From Arthrobacter sp. 18067 (lineage in GTDB: Bacteria > Actinomycetota > Actinomycetes > Actinomycetales > Micrococcaceae), in contig NZ_CACSJJ010000007.1 in assembly GCF_902706295.1 (NCBI RefSeq), positions 1 through 64,000 on the forward strand: a stretch of DNA of 64,000 bases, given 5' to 3'. The position numbers and the translations under genes were made by a program. The notes beneath the pieces are model-generated. The model saw nothing but the letters and a program-made list of their open reading frames with translations, did no database searches and was not told the origin of the DNA. This document shows, in pieces, positions 15,449 through 24,683 of this stretch. How positions within the stretch are numbered: position 1 is the stretch's first letter; every line of letters starts with the position of its first letter.

Positions 15449-15624
15449 AGGACATCGAGGACGTCGAGGCGTCGATCTATCGCTGGATCCATATCGTCGC
15501 GCACGTGTGGCCGGGCATCACCCCGCTGAACGTGTGGGAACTGCCGTATCTCATGTGGCTGAAATTCGTCAATCATGCCCGGGCCTGGGAAGAAGCGCAG
15601 CAGGAAAACGCCCGAAAGCACTAA
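15340..15624 (+). CDS. Tail assembly chaperone frameshift extension (T part of GT)
   Basis: This -1 frame extension has no ribosome site of its own and no convincing start. Its conserved part (IYRWIHIVAHVWPGITPLNVWELPYLMWLKFVNHARAWEE) begins only after the G stop region. It is best read as the C-terminal part of a GT fusion made by a -1 slip, probably at TTTCCCG 15334-15340. The stretch 15340-15440 in this frame is Arg-rich and poorly constrained, so a later slip cannot be ruled out. Confidence 0.7.
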   Translation, partial: ALKDRVRIRGNGRSRGPYASPDGYRSGRRRRSAGQLEDIEDVEASIYRWIHIVAHVWPGITPLNVWELPYLMWLKFVNHARAWEEAQQENARKH

Positions 15625-15639
15625 ACCGAAAGGGCCCGC

Positions 15640-18486
15640 ATGGCAACGCAGCAACTGCTGTTCGACATCCTCGCCAACGCTAAGGGCGTCGATAAGACAT
15701 TCCAGGAAGTAGTCGACTCCGCCGAATCAATGGCCGGAAAGCTCGGCGCCGTAGGGGCGAAAGCAACATCGGCGCTGTTCTCCCCGAAAACGGCGATGGT
15801 CGCCGGCGGCATCGCGGGCGCCGCCATAATGCAGGGCCTCGGCACTGCAATCAACATGGACGGCGCCACCCGGAAAATGTCGGCCGGCCTGGCGCTGACC
15901 GGCCCCGAATCCGAACGGGCCGGCGCCGCTGCGGGAAAGCTCTACAGCGACGCCTACGGCGAATCATTCGAGGACGTCACCGCCGCAGTGTCCGCGACGA
16001 TGTCCTCGATCTCAGGGATGCGCGGCGCCTCCGAGGCTGACATCGAGGCGATGACCGGCAGCGTCATGGATCTGTCGAAAGCATTCGAGATCGACGTCAC
16101 CCGGACGGCGCAGGTCGCCGGGCAAATGATCACCACCGGCCTAGCCAAGAACGGCAAAGAGGCCGCCGACCTGCTGGCGGCCTCACTGTCGAAAGTCCCG
16201 GTCAACGTCCGCGAGGACGTCCTCGACGCGATCGACGAATACGGTCCGATGTTTGCCGCCCTCGGAATGTCCGGCGGCGAAGCAATGACACTGCTCGCCG
16301 ACGCCTCCGCAAAAGGCATGTACGGGATCGATAAGACCGGCGACGCCCTGAAAGAGTTCACGATCCGGGCAACCGACATGTCAAAGGCCACCGGAGACGC
16401 CTATAAAACGCTGGGCCTCGACCAGCACACGATGACGACGGACCTGCTCAAAGGCGGCGACACCGCCCGGAAAGCATTCGACACCATCATTAGCGGCCTC
16501 GGCGACATGAAGGATCCGGCCGCGCAATCGCAGGCCGCCCTCGCCCTGTTCGGCACACCGATAGAGGACCTGGGAACCTCAGAGATCCCCAAGTTCATCG
16601 ACTCGCTGCTGAACTCGCAGGAAGCACTCGGCACCGTCGACGGCGCCGCCGCGAAGCTCGGCGACACCATCAACGACGGACCCGGATCCGCGCTCACAAC
16701 ATTCCAACGGACCGCCGAGACAAGCCTCGGCGCCCTCGGCGCGCAGATCCTCCCCGTCCTAACACCCATCCTGCAGGGCCTAACACAGTTCGCCCCGATC
16801 ATCGGCCCCGCAGTGATCGCCCTCGGCGCGCTCGCCGCTGTGATCGGCGTCGTCAACTTTGTTATGGCAACGAGCCCGGTCGGCTGGATCGTGATCGGCA
16901 TCGTCGCTCTAATCGCGGCCGTCGTGGCTTTGGTCATGAACTGGGAAACCGTCGTGGCATTCCTGCAGCAGGCATGGGCCGGATTCGTCGGATGGTTCCA
17001 GGGCGTCATGGGTGGATTCTTTGGCTGGTGGGACGGCGTCTGGAATGGGTTCATCGGATGGACTCAAGACGTCTGGAACGGATTCGTCGGGTTCCTATCC
17101 GATGTCTGGAACGGATTTGTCGGCTGGATCCAGGGCATAGTCGGCGGGTTCGTCGGATGGTGGAACGGCGTCTGGTCTGCAGTCGGGGCGTTCATCTCCG
17201 GGATCTGGTCCGGAATTGCTGCTGCAGCAGTGGCCGGATTCCATATGTTCATCGATCCGATCATCGCCGGCATCACTGGTCTGTGGTCCTTTATCTCGAC
17301 GATCTTCACGAACATCGGGAACTTTATCGCCGGCGTCTGGACGTGGATCTCGAACCTCGCGATCGCGATCATCCAGGCGTTTATCGCTGAACACGGCGCG
17401 CAGCTCATGGCGATCTGGAACAACGTCGTCGCGATCTTTACGGCGATCGGTTCGTTCATCGCCGGGATCTGGAACGGCATCGTTGCGACAATCACCGCCG
17501 CCGTTACTTGGGTCTGGGGCGTAGTTACCTCGATCTTTACGGCGGTCTGGGGATTCATCTCCACCGTGTTTACAGCGATCGGCGAGTTCTTTGTCGGGAT
17601 CTGGAACTGGTACGTCACCACAATCACAACCGCGCTGCAGGCCGCGTGGGCTGTGATCTCCGGGATCTTCACCGCTGTTTGGGGATTCATCGCCGGGATC
17701 TTTACCGCGATCGGCGGGTTCATCGGGTCGGTCTGGGCGACGATCGTCGGCATCATTTCCGGCGCCGTGTCCGCAGTGTGGGGCGCGATCGTCGGCGGAT
17801 TCAATGCCGCGTATGGGTTCATCGTCGGGATATTCTCCGCGGTCGGCGGGTTCCTGGGTGGGATCTGGAACAACATCGTTAGCGGCGTGGCCGGGATGAT
17901 CGGCAATGTCCTGGGCTACCTCGGCGGGCTCGGCGGTCAAATCATGGGAGTCCTGTCCGGCGCCGGATCCTGGCTGTTCGACATCGGCCGGAACATCGTC
18001 CAGGGACTCATGAGCGGCATTAGCTCGCTCGCCGGCTCGATCGGCAATTTCTTCCTGAACCTGATCCCCGGCTGGATTGTCGGCCCGTTCAAGGCCGCAC
18101 TCGGCATCGCGTCGCCGTCAAAGGTATTCGCCGGGTTCGGCGAGAACATCGGCGAAGGCGTCCTAGTTGGTGTCGGCCGGATGCAGTCCAGCCTCGATAA
18201 CAAAATGTCGAGCCTGGTCACTGTCCCGGACATGCCCGACATCAACGCCGGCGACGTCATCGCAGGGTCCCGCCCCGGCAATGGCAACGGATCATCGGCG
18301 GGCGTCCTGCCCGGATCCGGTACTGCAGCCGGCGGCCGGGAAACCGTCGCCGTCCTAAGCGACGAGGACCGGCAACTGATGCGCGATTTCATCGCCGCAG
18401 CAGACCGGCCCTTTATCGCGACCCTGAACGATCGCGAGTTCCTGACCGCCTCCCGTGAAGCTGAACGAAAGGGGAACCGCCGCTGA
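15640..18486 (+). CDS. Tape measure protein
   Basis: A 948-residue protein, the longest gene of prophage A. The N-terminal half matches the phage tail tape measure TP901-type domain (VAGGIAGAAIMQGLGTAI..., GLAKNGKEAADLLAAS...). Around 385-430 it is strongly hydrophobic. Residues ~445-720 are built of short Trp/Phe/Gly-rich units (VWNGFVGW, FTAIGGFI, IWNNIV). Near the end is the common LIPGWIVGPFKAALGIASPSKVF motif. It sets tail length (roughly 140 nm at 0.15 nm per residue) and enters the cell membrane at ejection. Confidence 0.95.
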   Translation: MATQQLLFDILANAKGVDKTFQEVVDSAESMAGKLGAVGAKATSALFSPKTAMVAGGIAGAAIMQGLGTAINMDGATRKMSAGLALTGPESERAGAAAGKLYSDAYGESFEDVTAAVSATMSSISGMRGASEADIEAMTGSVMDLSKAFEIDVTRTAQVAGQMITTGLAKNGKEAADLLAASLSKVPVNVREDVLDAIDEYGPMFAALGMSGGEAMTLLADASAKGMYGIDKTGDALKEFTIRATDMSKATGDAYKTLGLDQHTMTTDLLKGGDTARKAFDTIISGLGDMKDPAAQSQAALALFGTPIEDLGTSEIPKFIDSLLNSQEALGTVDGAAAKLGDTINDGPGSALTTFQRTAETSLGALGAQILPVLTPILQGLTQFAPIIGPAVIALGALAAVIGVVNFVMATSPVGWIVIGIVALIAAVVALVMNWETVVAFLQQAWAGFVGWFQGVMGGFFGWWDGVWNGFIGWTQDVWNGFVGFLSDVWNGFVGWIQGIVGGFVGWWNGVWSAVGAFISGIWSGIAAAAVAGFHMFIDPIIAGITGLWSFISTIFTNIGNFIAGVWTWISNLAIAIIQAFIAEHGAQLMAIWNNVVAIFTAIGSFIAGIWNGIVATITAAVTWVWGVVTSIFTAVWGFISTVFTAIGEFFVGIWNWYVTTITTALQAAWAVISGIFTAVWGFIAGIFTAIGGFIGSVWATIVGIISGAVSAVWGAIVGGFNAAYGFIVGIFSAVGGFLGGIWNNIVSGVAGMIGNVLGYLGGLGGQIMGVLSGAGSWLFDIGRNIVQGLMSGISSLAGSIGNFFLNLIPGWIVGPFKAALGIASPSKVFAGFGENIGEGVLVGVGRMQSSLDNKMSSLVTVPDMPDINAGDVIAGSRPGNGNGSSAGVLPGSGTAAGGRETVAVLSDEDRQLMRDFIAAADRPFIATLNDREFLTASREAERKGNRR

Positions 18487-19289
18487 TGCCCGCTTACCTC
18501 GGAATACCTGGGGCGCTGTTCCCCGTCGAATGTGAAGCGGCAACCGTCGAGGCCGAAACGACCTACAGTTTCGACACCACCCTCGAGGGCAAACGAAAAG
18601 GGCAGTATCGCAAGGGCCGGCCCCGGACCTGGTCCGTCGATATGGGACTGTCGTCATCCGAAGAAACCGCCGACGTCCGCGCCCTGGACGCCGGCGAATA
18701 CGGGCCCGGCCCGTTTCTCTGGATCTCCGAAGAAGCGCAAGCAACAAACGCGCTGCTGCCCGAGGTCGCGACCTGCGGCCCCGCGGCAGCCTTCGGGTCG
18801 ACGATCACGGTCGCCGGCGCCCTCACCCTGCCCGGGGTCGGGGTCGCCGGCCGGTCGCTGTTCAACAGCAACCCGGCCCTAGTGATGGATTTCGGAACCG
18901 TGAAATCACCCGTGATCCCCGGCCAGCAGTTCACGGCCTCGGCCTGGCTGGTCGGGGCAGGGGCAAAAATAACGCTCCGATGGTATGACGCGGCCGGGAC
19001 CCTGCTCGCCGGCACCGTGACGTCTGCAGGGTCCGGCGTTGGGTCCGTCGCGACCCGGCTGTCTGTCACCGGCACCGCACCGGCGTCCGCGGCGTTATGC
19101 CTGCTCCGCGCCACGGGCGCCACCCGCGCCGCCCGGCCCGCGCTGACCTGGTCGGCCGGCCTCGCAGCCTGGGCCCCCGGCGGCGGCTGCGCCGCGGCCG
19201 TCGTATCGAAACTCGAAAATTCGCCCGTGATCCTCGGCGCTGCCCGCAGTCACTCAGGCGTCACTTTCACGATTACAGAAGTGGGATAA
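18486..19289 (+). CDS. Minor tail protein (distal tail-like)
   Basis: A 267-residue protein directly after the tape measure (ATG 18486 overlaps its TGA), the position of the distal tail protein. The N-terminus (GIPGALFPVECEAATVEAETTYSF) resembles actinophage minor tail openings. Residues ~85-230 form a jelly-roll/carbohydrate-binding-like domain (ADPSALVMDF-type and TASAWLVGAGAKITLRWYDAAG). Likely the hub between tube and receptor-binding apparatus. Confidence 0.75.
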   Translation: MPAYLGIPGALFPVECEAATVEAETTYSFDTTLEGKRKGQYRKGRPRTWSVDMGLSSSEETADVRALDAGEYGPGPFLWISEEAQATNALLPEVATCGPAAAFGSTITVAGALTLPGVGVAGRSLFNSNPALVMDFGTVKSPVIPGQQFTASAWLVGAGAKITLRWYDAAGTLLAGTVTSAGSGVGSVATRLSVTGTAPASAALCLLRATGATRAARPALTWSAGLAAWAPGGGCAAAVVSKLENSPVILGAARSHSGVTFTITEVG

Positions 19290-19294
19290 ACACC

Positions 19295-21538
19295 ATGCAA
19301 GAAGGTTCCCTGGTCGGCGGCGACGTCATCGAACTATCGAGCAGGATCGTTGTCGGCGGCCTCGACCGGAAGTTCGTCGAGTGGTCGATCGACCGGGAAA
19401 TCGACGGCGACCTGCCCGAGGCTGTCGTCGGCGGATCCGGGATCAAGCAAGCGACCGGGTCGATCGTCTGGGCCGAAGGGCCCAATCTGTCCGGGACGGC
19501 GGCGAACCCGTGGAACTCGGCCGCCGGCTGGCTGCCCGAACAGGGCGAAAGCTGCATCATCTACGTCTCGGACGGCGTTACCGAATGGCCGCAGTTCGTC
19601 GGCGTGATCGACGAAAACCGGGGCGACGTCGGCGGCCGGCCGTCCTCGACGATCGTGGACTACATCGATTATCTGAACCGGCCCGTCAGTCACTCGACCG
19701 TCCTACGGGTCCACCCACCTAAGACCGAGGGCGGCGATTATCTCTCCGTCGGGATGTCCGCCGGTTACGCCGTCGACCGGACCATGCGGGCCTGCGGATT
19801 CTTCGCAACACCGGCGATGGAACCGGGCGTCGTGTGGTCCGTCCCCGCGCAAATGTCCATGTGGCCGGAATACGGGAACGTCACAGCCGCGGGGTCCTAT
19901 GACGGGATCTCAGCAAACGCCGAGAACTACCGGGCGCCGTGGGGCTGGGCTGTTGCGAACTTCAACTGCACATACACCCCGCAGGGAACAATCGCCCCGA
20001 CGGACCCCGTCCAGATAACAGCCCTCGCGTCGCCGCTCCACGGCGGCAATTTTGGGATTAGTGCCATGTACGGATCCCAGAATGTGCAGCTGTTCATCTC
20101 GACATCCAGGACGGCCCGGGCCCGGCTGAACGGAACCGAGATCTGTAACCTCGCACTCGGCCCGGCGGTTGCTGTAACGCTGCAGGTCAAGGGCGGAACG
20201 TGGACGCTGCGAACCAACACCGGCGCGACCTCGACCGGATCCGCGACGATCCCGGCCGGATCGAACCTGAATCAGATCATCGTCACGGGCGATACGAACA
20301 CCGTCGCCGCCGGAATGCAGATCTCAAAACCTCCCGTCGGATCCGAGTTTCAGGCAGTCAACACCGCGCCGGCGTCCTACTTTCAGGACACGCTGCAGTT
20401 CGCGAGCTGGATGGATGTCCTGCCGTCCTACGTCCGCCGGCCCGGGATCGACCTGCTGACCGAGATCAGCAAGGCGAACCTCGCGGCAATGTGGTTCAAC
20501 GAACGCGGGCAGTTCCAGTTCATCGGATCCGATCGTCTCCGCGGCCGGACGCCCGTCCAGGAAATTACCACGCTGGACGACATCCGTTCCTTGTCCTGGT
20601 CTGACGCCCGCCTGGGGATGCGCTCGAGGGTCCGCGTCAAATACCAAATGCCCGTGATCAACAGGTCGAAATATTCAAACATCCTGCTCTGGCAGGGCTC
20701 GGGCGAAACGATGGAATCCGGGCAGGAAAAGACGCTGGTCGCCGAGGCGGCCACCGAAGAACATTGGGCCGAGATCGACCACGGCGCAGCCGGCGGCGGA
20801 TCCCTCGCAGCGTTCAACGCCGGCCGGGCAACATGGGTAGGCGGGTACGTCGAAGCGTCCGATGGAAGTTGGTCCAGCGGTTCCAGCGTCGGCACCTGGG
20901 ACCCGATCCGCGCAATCGACGACCGCACCCGGGTATTCGGCGTAAAGGTCGGTTCCATGCCGGCCGGGTCAACGTTCGTCCTCGGCACACCCGACGACGC
21001 GGCGAACTACTTCCAACGGTTCCGCGGATTCAATCTGCCTGTACTGCGCGGCCGGGCAAAGGTGGTCTACACCGAGGCGGCGGTCGAGTCATCGATCACC
21101 GGGCCCTCGGGGTTCCCTCAGCTCGAGCATGACGCCGGCCCCTGGGGCGCGCGGATGGAAGCGGAAAACACGTTGGTTCAAGACCGGCTCGCGGATTTCA
21201 TCGCCGAGCAGGTCACCGTCCCGGCGCCAACAATCACCGGGATGGAAGTCGGGTACGACCCGCGCCGGCAGCTCGGCGACGTCGTCACGATCACCTCGGA
21301 ACTGATGGGGATCTCGCTCAAGGCGCTGATCGTCGGCGTCCAGAACACGGCCGGCGACACGTTCAAACAATCGCTGAAAGTCCGGATCATCTCAGCTTTC
21401 AGCCCGTTCACCACCTACGCCGATTTCGAGGCAGCGCACGCGGACACGCTGACCTACGAACAGTGGCGCCTGCTGTTCCCGGACACAGCCACATATTCCA
21501 CCTTCAACAGCGAACCTTTGAGAGGGGCTAGCGCGTGA
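19295..21538 (+). CDS. Minor tail protein (tail hub / baseplate)
   Basis: A 747-residue protein from ATG 19295; an earlier in-frame ATG at 19097 lies inside the previous gene. The N-terminal part (ISSRIVVGGLDRKFVEWSIDREIDGDLP) and the C-terminal DYDPRRQLGDVVTI-like segment (VGYDPRRQLGDVVTITSELMGI) match tail-associated hub proteins of actinophages. A jelly-roll module lies near residues 200-360. Probably forms the central hub and adsorption baseplate with its neighbours. Confidence 0.75.
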   Translation: MQEGSLVGGDVIELSSRIVVGGLDRKFVEWSIDREIDGDLPEAVVGGSGIKQATGSIVWAEGPNLSGTAANPWNSAAGWLPEQGESCIIYVSDGVTEWPQFVGVIDENRGDVGGRPSSTIVDYIDYLNRPVSHSTVLRVHPPKTEGGDYLSVGMSAGYAVDRTMRACGFFATPAMEPGVVWSVPAQMSMWPEYGNVTAAGSYDGISANAENYRAPWGWAVANFNCTYTPQGTIAPTDPVQITALASPLHGGNFGISAMYGSQNVQLFISTSRTARARLNGTEICNLALGPAVAVTLQVKGGTWTLRTNTGATSTGSATIPAGSNLNQIIVTGDTNTVAAGMQISKPPVGSEFQAVNTAPASYFQDTLQFASWMDVLPSYVRRPGIDLLTEISKANLAAMWFNERGQFQFIGSDRLRGRTPVQEITTLDDIRSLSWSDARLGMRSRVRVKYQMPVINRSKYSNILLWQGSGETMESGQEKTLVAEAATEEHWAEIDHGAAGGGSLAAFNAGRATWVGGYVEASDGSWSSGSSVGTWDPIRAIDDRTRVFGVKVGSMPAGSTFVLGTPDDAANYFQRFRGFNLPVLRGRAKVVYTEAAVESSITGPSGFPQLEHDAGPWGARMEAENTLVQDRLADFIAEQVTVPAPTITGMEVGYDPRRQLGDVVTITSELMGISLKALIVGVQNTAGDTFKQSLKVRIISAFSPFTTYADFEAAHADTLTYEQWRLLFPDTATYSTFNSEPLRGASA

Positions 21539-23748
21539 CCACCTACACGAACCCTCATAGCCTGCCGGTACTCGAACCGACCGACAAGATCGCCGCGAGC
21601 GATGACGGGCTGCGGCAAGACCTCAACGCCGTTTCCCTCGCCGCGGCTGCCGCGATCACCGCCGAGGGCGGCCGGGCCGAGACTGCCGCGAATGCCTACG
21701 CCGACGGCAAGGACACCAGCAACCGGGCAGCATGGGCAGCGGCCGACGCGACGAACCTCGCATCGGCAAAGACCTACGCCGATAGCGGCGACGCGACGAA
21801 CCTCGCCGCCGCGAAAACCTACGCCGACGGCAAGGACACCAGCAACCGGACAGCATGGGCAGCGGCGGACGTAACGAACCTCGCGGCAGCCGCAACGGAT
21901 GCGGCCGCGAAGTACTCACCGAAAGCCGTAATCCTGGCTGATGGTACGGATATTGACACGCTCCGGACCTCCGGGACGTTCGTCGTTGCGTCCGCCGCGT
22001 CTGCGGCGACAATGATTAACCTGCCGTTCAACGTGCCTGGCGAAATTGTGGTGAGTAAGGCACCGGGCTCGACGCTGGTCACTCAGCATGGAATCGGCAT
22101 TCCGCTATCGAACGGCAATATCTCGCTGTTTACCCGCACCACCAGGGCGGCGCAGTCCTGGGATACGACGTGGAAATCCGACCGGCAGATCCAGGGGATC
22201 GTCCCGGACGGAACCGACCTGAACACGCTCCGGGTCCCTGGAACGTACCTGATCAGCTCGGCGACGTCGGCCGCGACGATGACCAACATGCCGACAATCA
22301 ACGGCGCGCCCGTGAATAACTCCGCAGTGATCGACGTCGTCACATTCCCCGGCACCAGCACCGGGCAGCACAAGATCGAGATCTACCAATCGGACGGCAC
22401 GTATGCCCGTTTCAGCCGCATCACCCGTTCGGCGTCATCGTGGCCGACGTGGCAGTACCACGCGGCCGGGTCCGCGCCGGCGCCTACGCTGGATCCGCTG
22501 CGCCGGGCCGGCGGCCGTCACGCGCAACTGCAGCAAATGGCCTACGCCCGCCGCGGCGCCCTGGGCGTGCAGGGCAAGGCTGTTGTGTCGCTCCGGTTCG
22601 ATCACTGGCTCAACGCAATGCGGGCGACTGTTATCCCGCTGCTCGAAAAGTACATGCTTTGCGGGTCGCTTTGCCTAAACGCGGACAACATGGGGATCGA
22701 TCAAAACCTCGGGACCACCTGGGCGCAGGTAACGGATATGGCGCTGCACAAGGGCGTCGAGATCTGGAACCACGGCGCCGACCACCTGGACCACACCGAC
22801 GAGGCCGGCATCATAGATACGATCGTCGGCGGGCAGCAACGGCTGCAGGCGGCCGTCGGCCCGAAATTGGTCGTCGACGGTTGGATGAGTAACGGGTCAT
22901 CCTATTACGACAATTTCAATTTCGGTCGAGGGTTCCCCGCCTGGACTGAGACTGTCGCGGCGGAGGCGATCCGGAACAGCCACGCATTCAGCGACGGAAA
23001 AAATACCGGATACCTGCAGCCGCTGGATGGACGGATCAAGCTCGGGGGATCCCACTACAGCGCCGAGTCGGGCGGATCTGCGCCGGCGATCGCGCGGATC
23101 GAGGAAGCCAAGAAAAACGGCCGCGGGATCACGGTCTACTTCCACCCCGGATCCATCGACCAGCCGGGCGGGTTTGTCCTGTCTGATCTCGAGGTACTGC
23201 TCGCTTACATCGCGGCCGAGCGGGACGCGGGACGGATCGAGGTCCTGACCGTGTCAGGCATGGCCGTTGCAGACTCGACGCACTCGCGCCGCGAGGACCT
23301 GCTGACAAACAGGCAATTCGCCGACGGCGCAGCAGGCTGGGGCGTCGGCGCCGGCTGGACGTTCCGGACTGAGGGAGGGAAGCAACTTGCCTCCGCATCG
23401 GCAACCGCCGGATCGCTCTACCAAAACGTCAGCCTGGTAACTAATTTCGGCTGGGCGATGGGCGGCATGTGCGAACTCGTGGTCCCGGCCCGGGCGTCAG
23501 GCGGCGTCGCGTCTCAGCTCCGGCTGCAGGTGCACGACACCACCGACGACACCCAACTGAAAACCACAAGAGTATTCGACCTGCCGGCCGACGGCTCGAC
23601 AAAGCCATACCGGATATTTGCCACCATGCCCGCCGAGCTGAACACGGTAACGGGAAGCTTTGTCACTACCTCAGTAAGGGCGACGTTTACCCACGAATCC
23701 GGCGGCGCATTCGACCTCATGGATGAACCCCACCTGCGCCCGGTCTAA
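21535..23748 (+). CDS. Tail fibre / receptor-binding protein with polysaccharide-deacetylase-like domain
   Basis: A 737-residue protein from GTG 21535 (overlaps the upstream TGA). Residues ~25-120 are Ala-rich repeats (TYADGKDTSNR...AAADATNLA units), a trimeric coiled-coil stalk. Residues ~120-310 carry two copies of a beta module starting at DGTD. From ~345 to 580 there is a NodB/CE4-like domain: VVSLRFDH (D356-H357 in place of the TFDDG motif), EIWNHGADH (H413-x3-H417 metal pair) and VYFHPG (H537). The C-terminal ~140 residues form a jelly roll. It probably binds and trims surface glycans at adsorption. Confidence 0.8.
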   Translation: MTTYTNPHSLPVLEPTDKIAASDDGLRQDLNAVSLAAAAAITAEGGRAETAANAYADGKDTSNRAAWAAADATNLASAKTYADSGDATNLAAAKTYADGKDTSNRTAWAAADVTNLAAAATDAAAKYSPKAVILADGTDIDTLRTSGTFVVASAASAATMINLPFNVPGEIVVSKAPGSTLVTQHGIGIPLSNGNISLFTRTTRAAQSWDTTWKSDRQIQGIVPDGTDLNTLRVPGTYLISSATSAATMTNMPTINGAPVNNSAVIDVVTFPGTSTGQHKIEIYQSDGTYARFSRITRSASSWPTWQYHAAGSAPAPTLDPLRRAGGRHAQLQQMAYARRGALGVQGKAVVSLRFDHWLNAMRATVIPLLEKYMLCGSLCLNADNMGIDQNLGTTWAQVTDMALHKGVEIWNHGADHLDHTDEAGIIDTIVGGQQRLQAAVGPKLVVDGWMSNGSSYYDNFNFGRGFPAWTETVAAEAIRNSHAFSDGKNTGYLQPLDGRIKLGGSHYSAESGGSAPAIARIEEAKKNGRGITVYFHPGSIDQPGGFVLSDLEVLLAYIAAERDAGRIEVLTVSGMAVADSTHSRREDLLTNRQFADGAAGWGVGAGWTFRTEGGKQLASASATAGSLYQNVSLVTNFGWAMGGMCELVVPARASGGVASQLRLQVHDTTDDTQLKTTRVFDLPADGSTKPYRIFATMPAELNTVTGSFVTTSVRATFTHESGGAFDLMDEPHLRPV

Positions 23749-23763
23749 ACGAAAGGCAACACC

Positions 23764-24237
23764 ATGCCGCATAGATTTATCGGCCACCGGCTCGCGAGTC
23801 TCTACGCGCAGCCCTTAGAGGCCGGCATCGCGCTAGTCCTGTTCGTCACGGGCGCGCTTGCCACCTATGACGAGAAGTTCACGCCGGCATCGATTAGTGA
23901 TCTATCGCCGCCCTGGAACATTCTGTTCCGGCTGCTGATGCTGTTGGCCGGCGTACTGATGTTTGCCGGCCTGGTCCGTGGGAAACATCGCTGGTCATTC
24001 GGTCTGGAAATGCTCGGGATGGTCCTCGCGGCCGTCGTGTTTCTCACCTATGCCGCGGGCCTGATCTCGAGCATGGCCGAATCCGGGCAACACGGCGCAG
24101 CTATGGGCAGCCTGACCTATGCGATCATCGCGGCCGCGTGTGTGGTCAAGGTCCGGGCGCTCTGGATCGAGTCGGGAAACCGGCTGCAGTTGATCAAGGA
24201 ACTGCCGCTGCCTGGCAGGGAGGACCCCACCAAATGA
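23764..24237 (+). CDS. Phage membrane protein, four predicted helices
   Basis: A 157-residue integral membrane protein with hydrophobic segments near residues 20-36, 55-75, 83-102 and 115-132, and a charged cytoplasmic tail. ATG 23764 follows GAAAGGC. It lies between the tail fibre and lysis genes and could contribute to lysis or superinfection exclusion. No named family. Its stop overlaps the next ATG. Confidence 0.7.
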   Translation: MPHRFIGHRLASLYAQPLEAGIALVLFVTGALATYDEKFTPASISDLSPPWNILFRLLMLLAGVLMFAGLVRGKHRWSFGLEMLGMVLAAVVFLTYAAGLISSMAESGQHGAAMGSLTYAIIAAACVVKVRALWIESGNRLQLIKELPLPGREDPTK

Positions 24238-24683
24238 ATGAACTACTGCAATGGATCCTCGGCGGCGGAACCATCACGGCGCTGGTCGCCGGCGCCGGGA
24301 TCCTGGTCAACCGGCGCAACGTGAAATCCGAGGCAAAAGCGCGTGATCTGAAATCGCCAGCCGAGGTCGACAACCTGGTCGCCACGACGCACCGTTCGAA
24401 CCTCGAGTCGGTCCTGACTGTGAATGCCGAACTGCGCAGCGATAACAAAGAGCTGCGCGACCGGCTGGACAAAGTCGAGGAAAAGCAGCAGGAGCAGGGC
24501 AAGGCGCAGGCCGAACTCGGCGCCTTGGTCGACATGCTGCAGCGCGGGCTCGCGTCGGCCTACGCGTACATCACGACGCTGCTCAAGATCATCGAGGACC
24601 ACCTGCCGCACGTCGAGATCCCGACGCCGCCCAAGGGCTACAAACCGACCACCGACGCCGACCAGGAAGGAATCCGGACGTGA
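24234..24683 (+). CDS. Membrane-anchored coiled-coil protein (lysis cassette)
   Basis: A 149-residue protein with one N-terminal membrane helix (WILGGGTITALVAGAGILV), then a long coiled coil (residues ~60-105, NAELRSDNKELRDRLDKVEEKQQEQGKAQAE). Its architecture resembles phage spanin-like or holin-associated proteins. ATG 24234 and the stop overlap both neighbours. The position just before endolysin and holin supports a lysis-related role; the exact function is unknown. Confidence 0.65.
   Translation: MNELLQWILGGGTITALVAGAGILVNRRNVKSEAKARDLKSPAEVDNLVATTHRSNLESVLTVNAELRSDNKELRDRLDKVEEKQQEQGKAQAELGALVDMLQRGLASAYAYITTLLKIIEDHLPHVEIPTPPKGYKPTTDADQEGIRT

Noticed and set aside
17064..17940. 280-residue frames antisense to the tape measure repeats
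   Set aside because: Products are Pro/Ile/Asp repeats complementary to the Trp-rich units; shadow frames.
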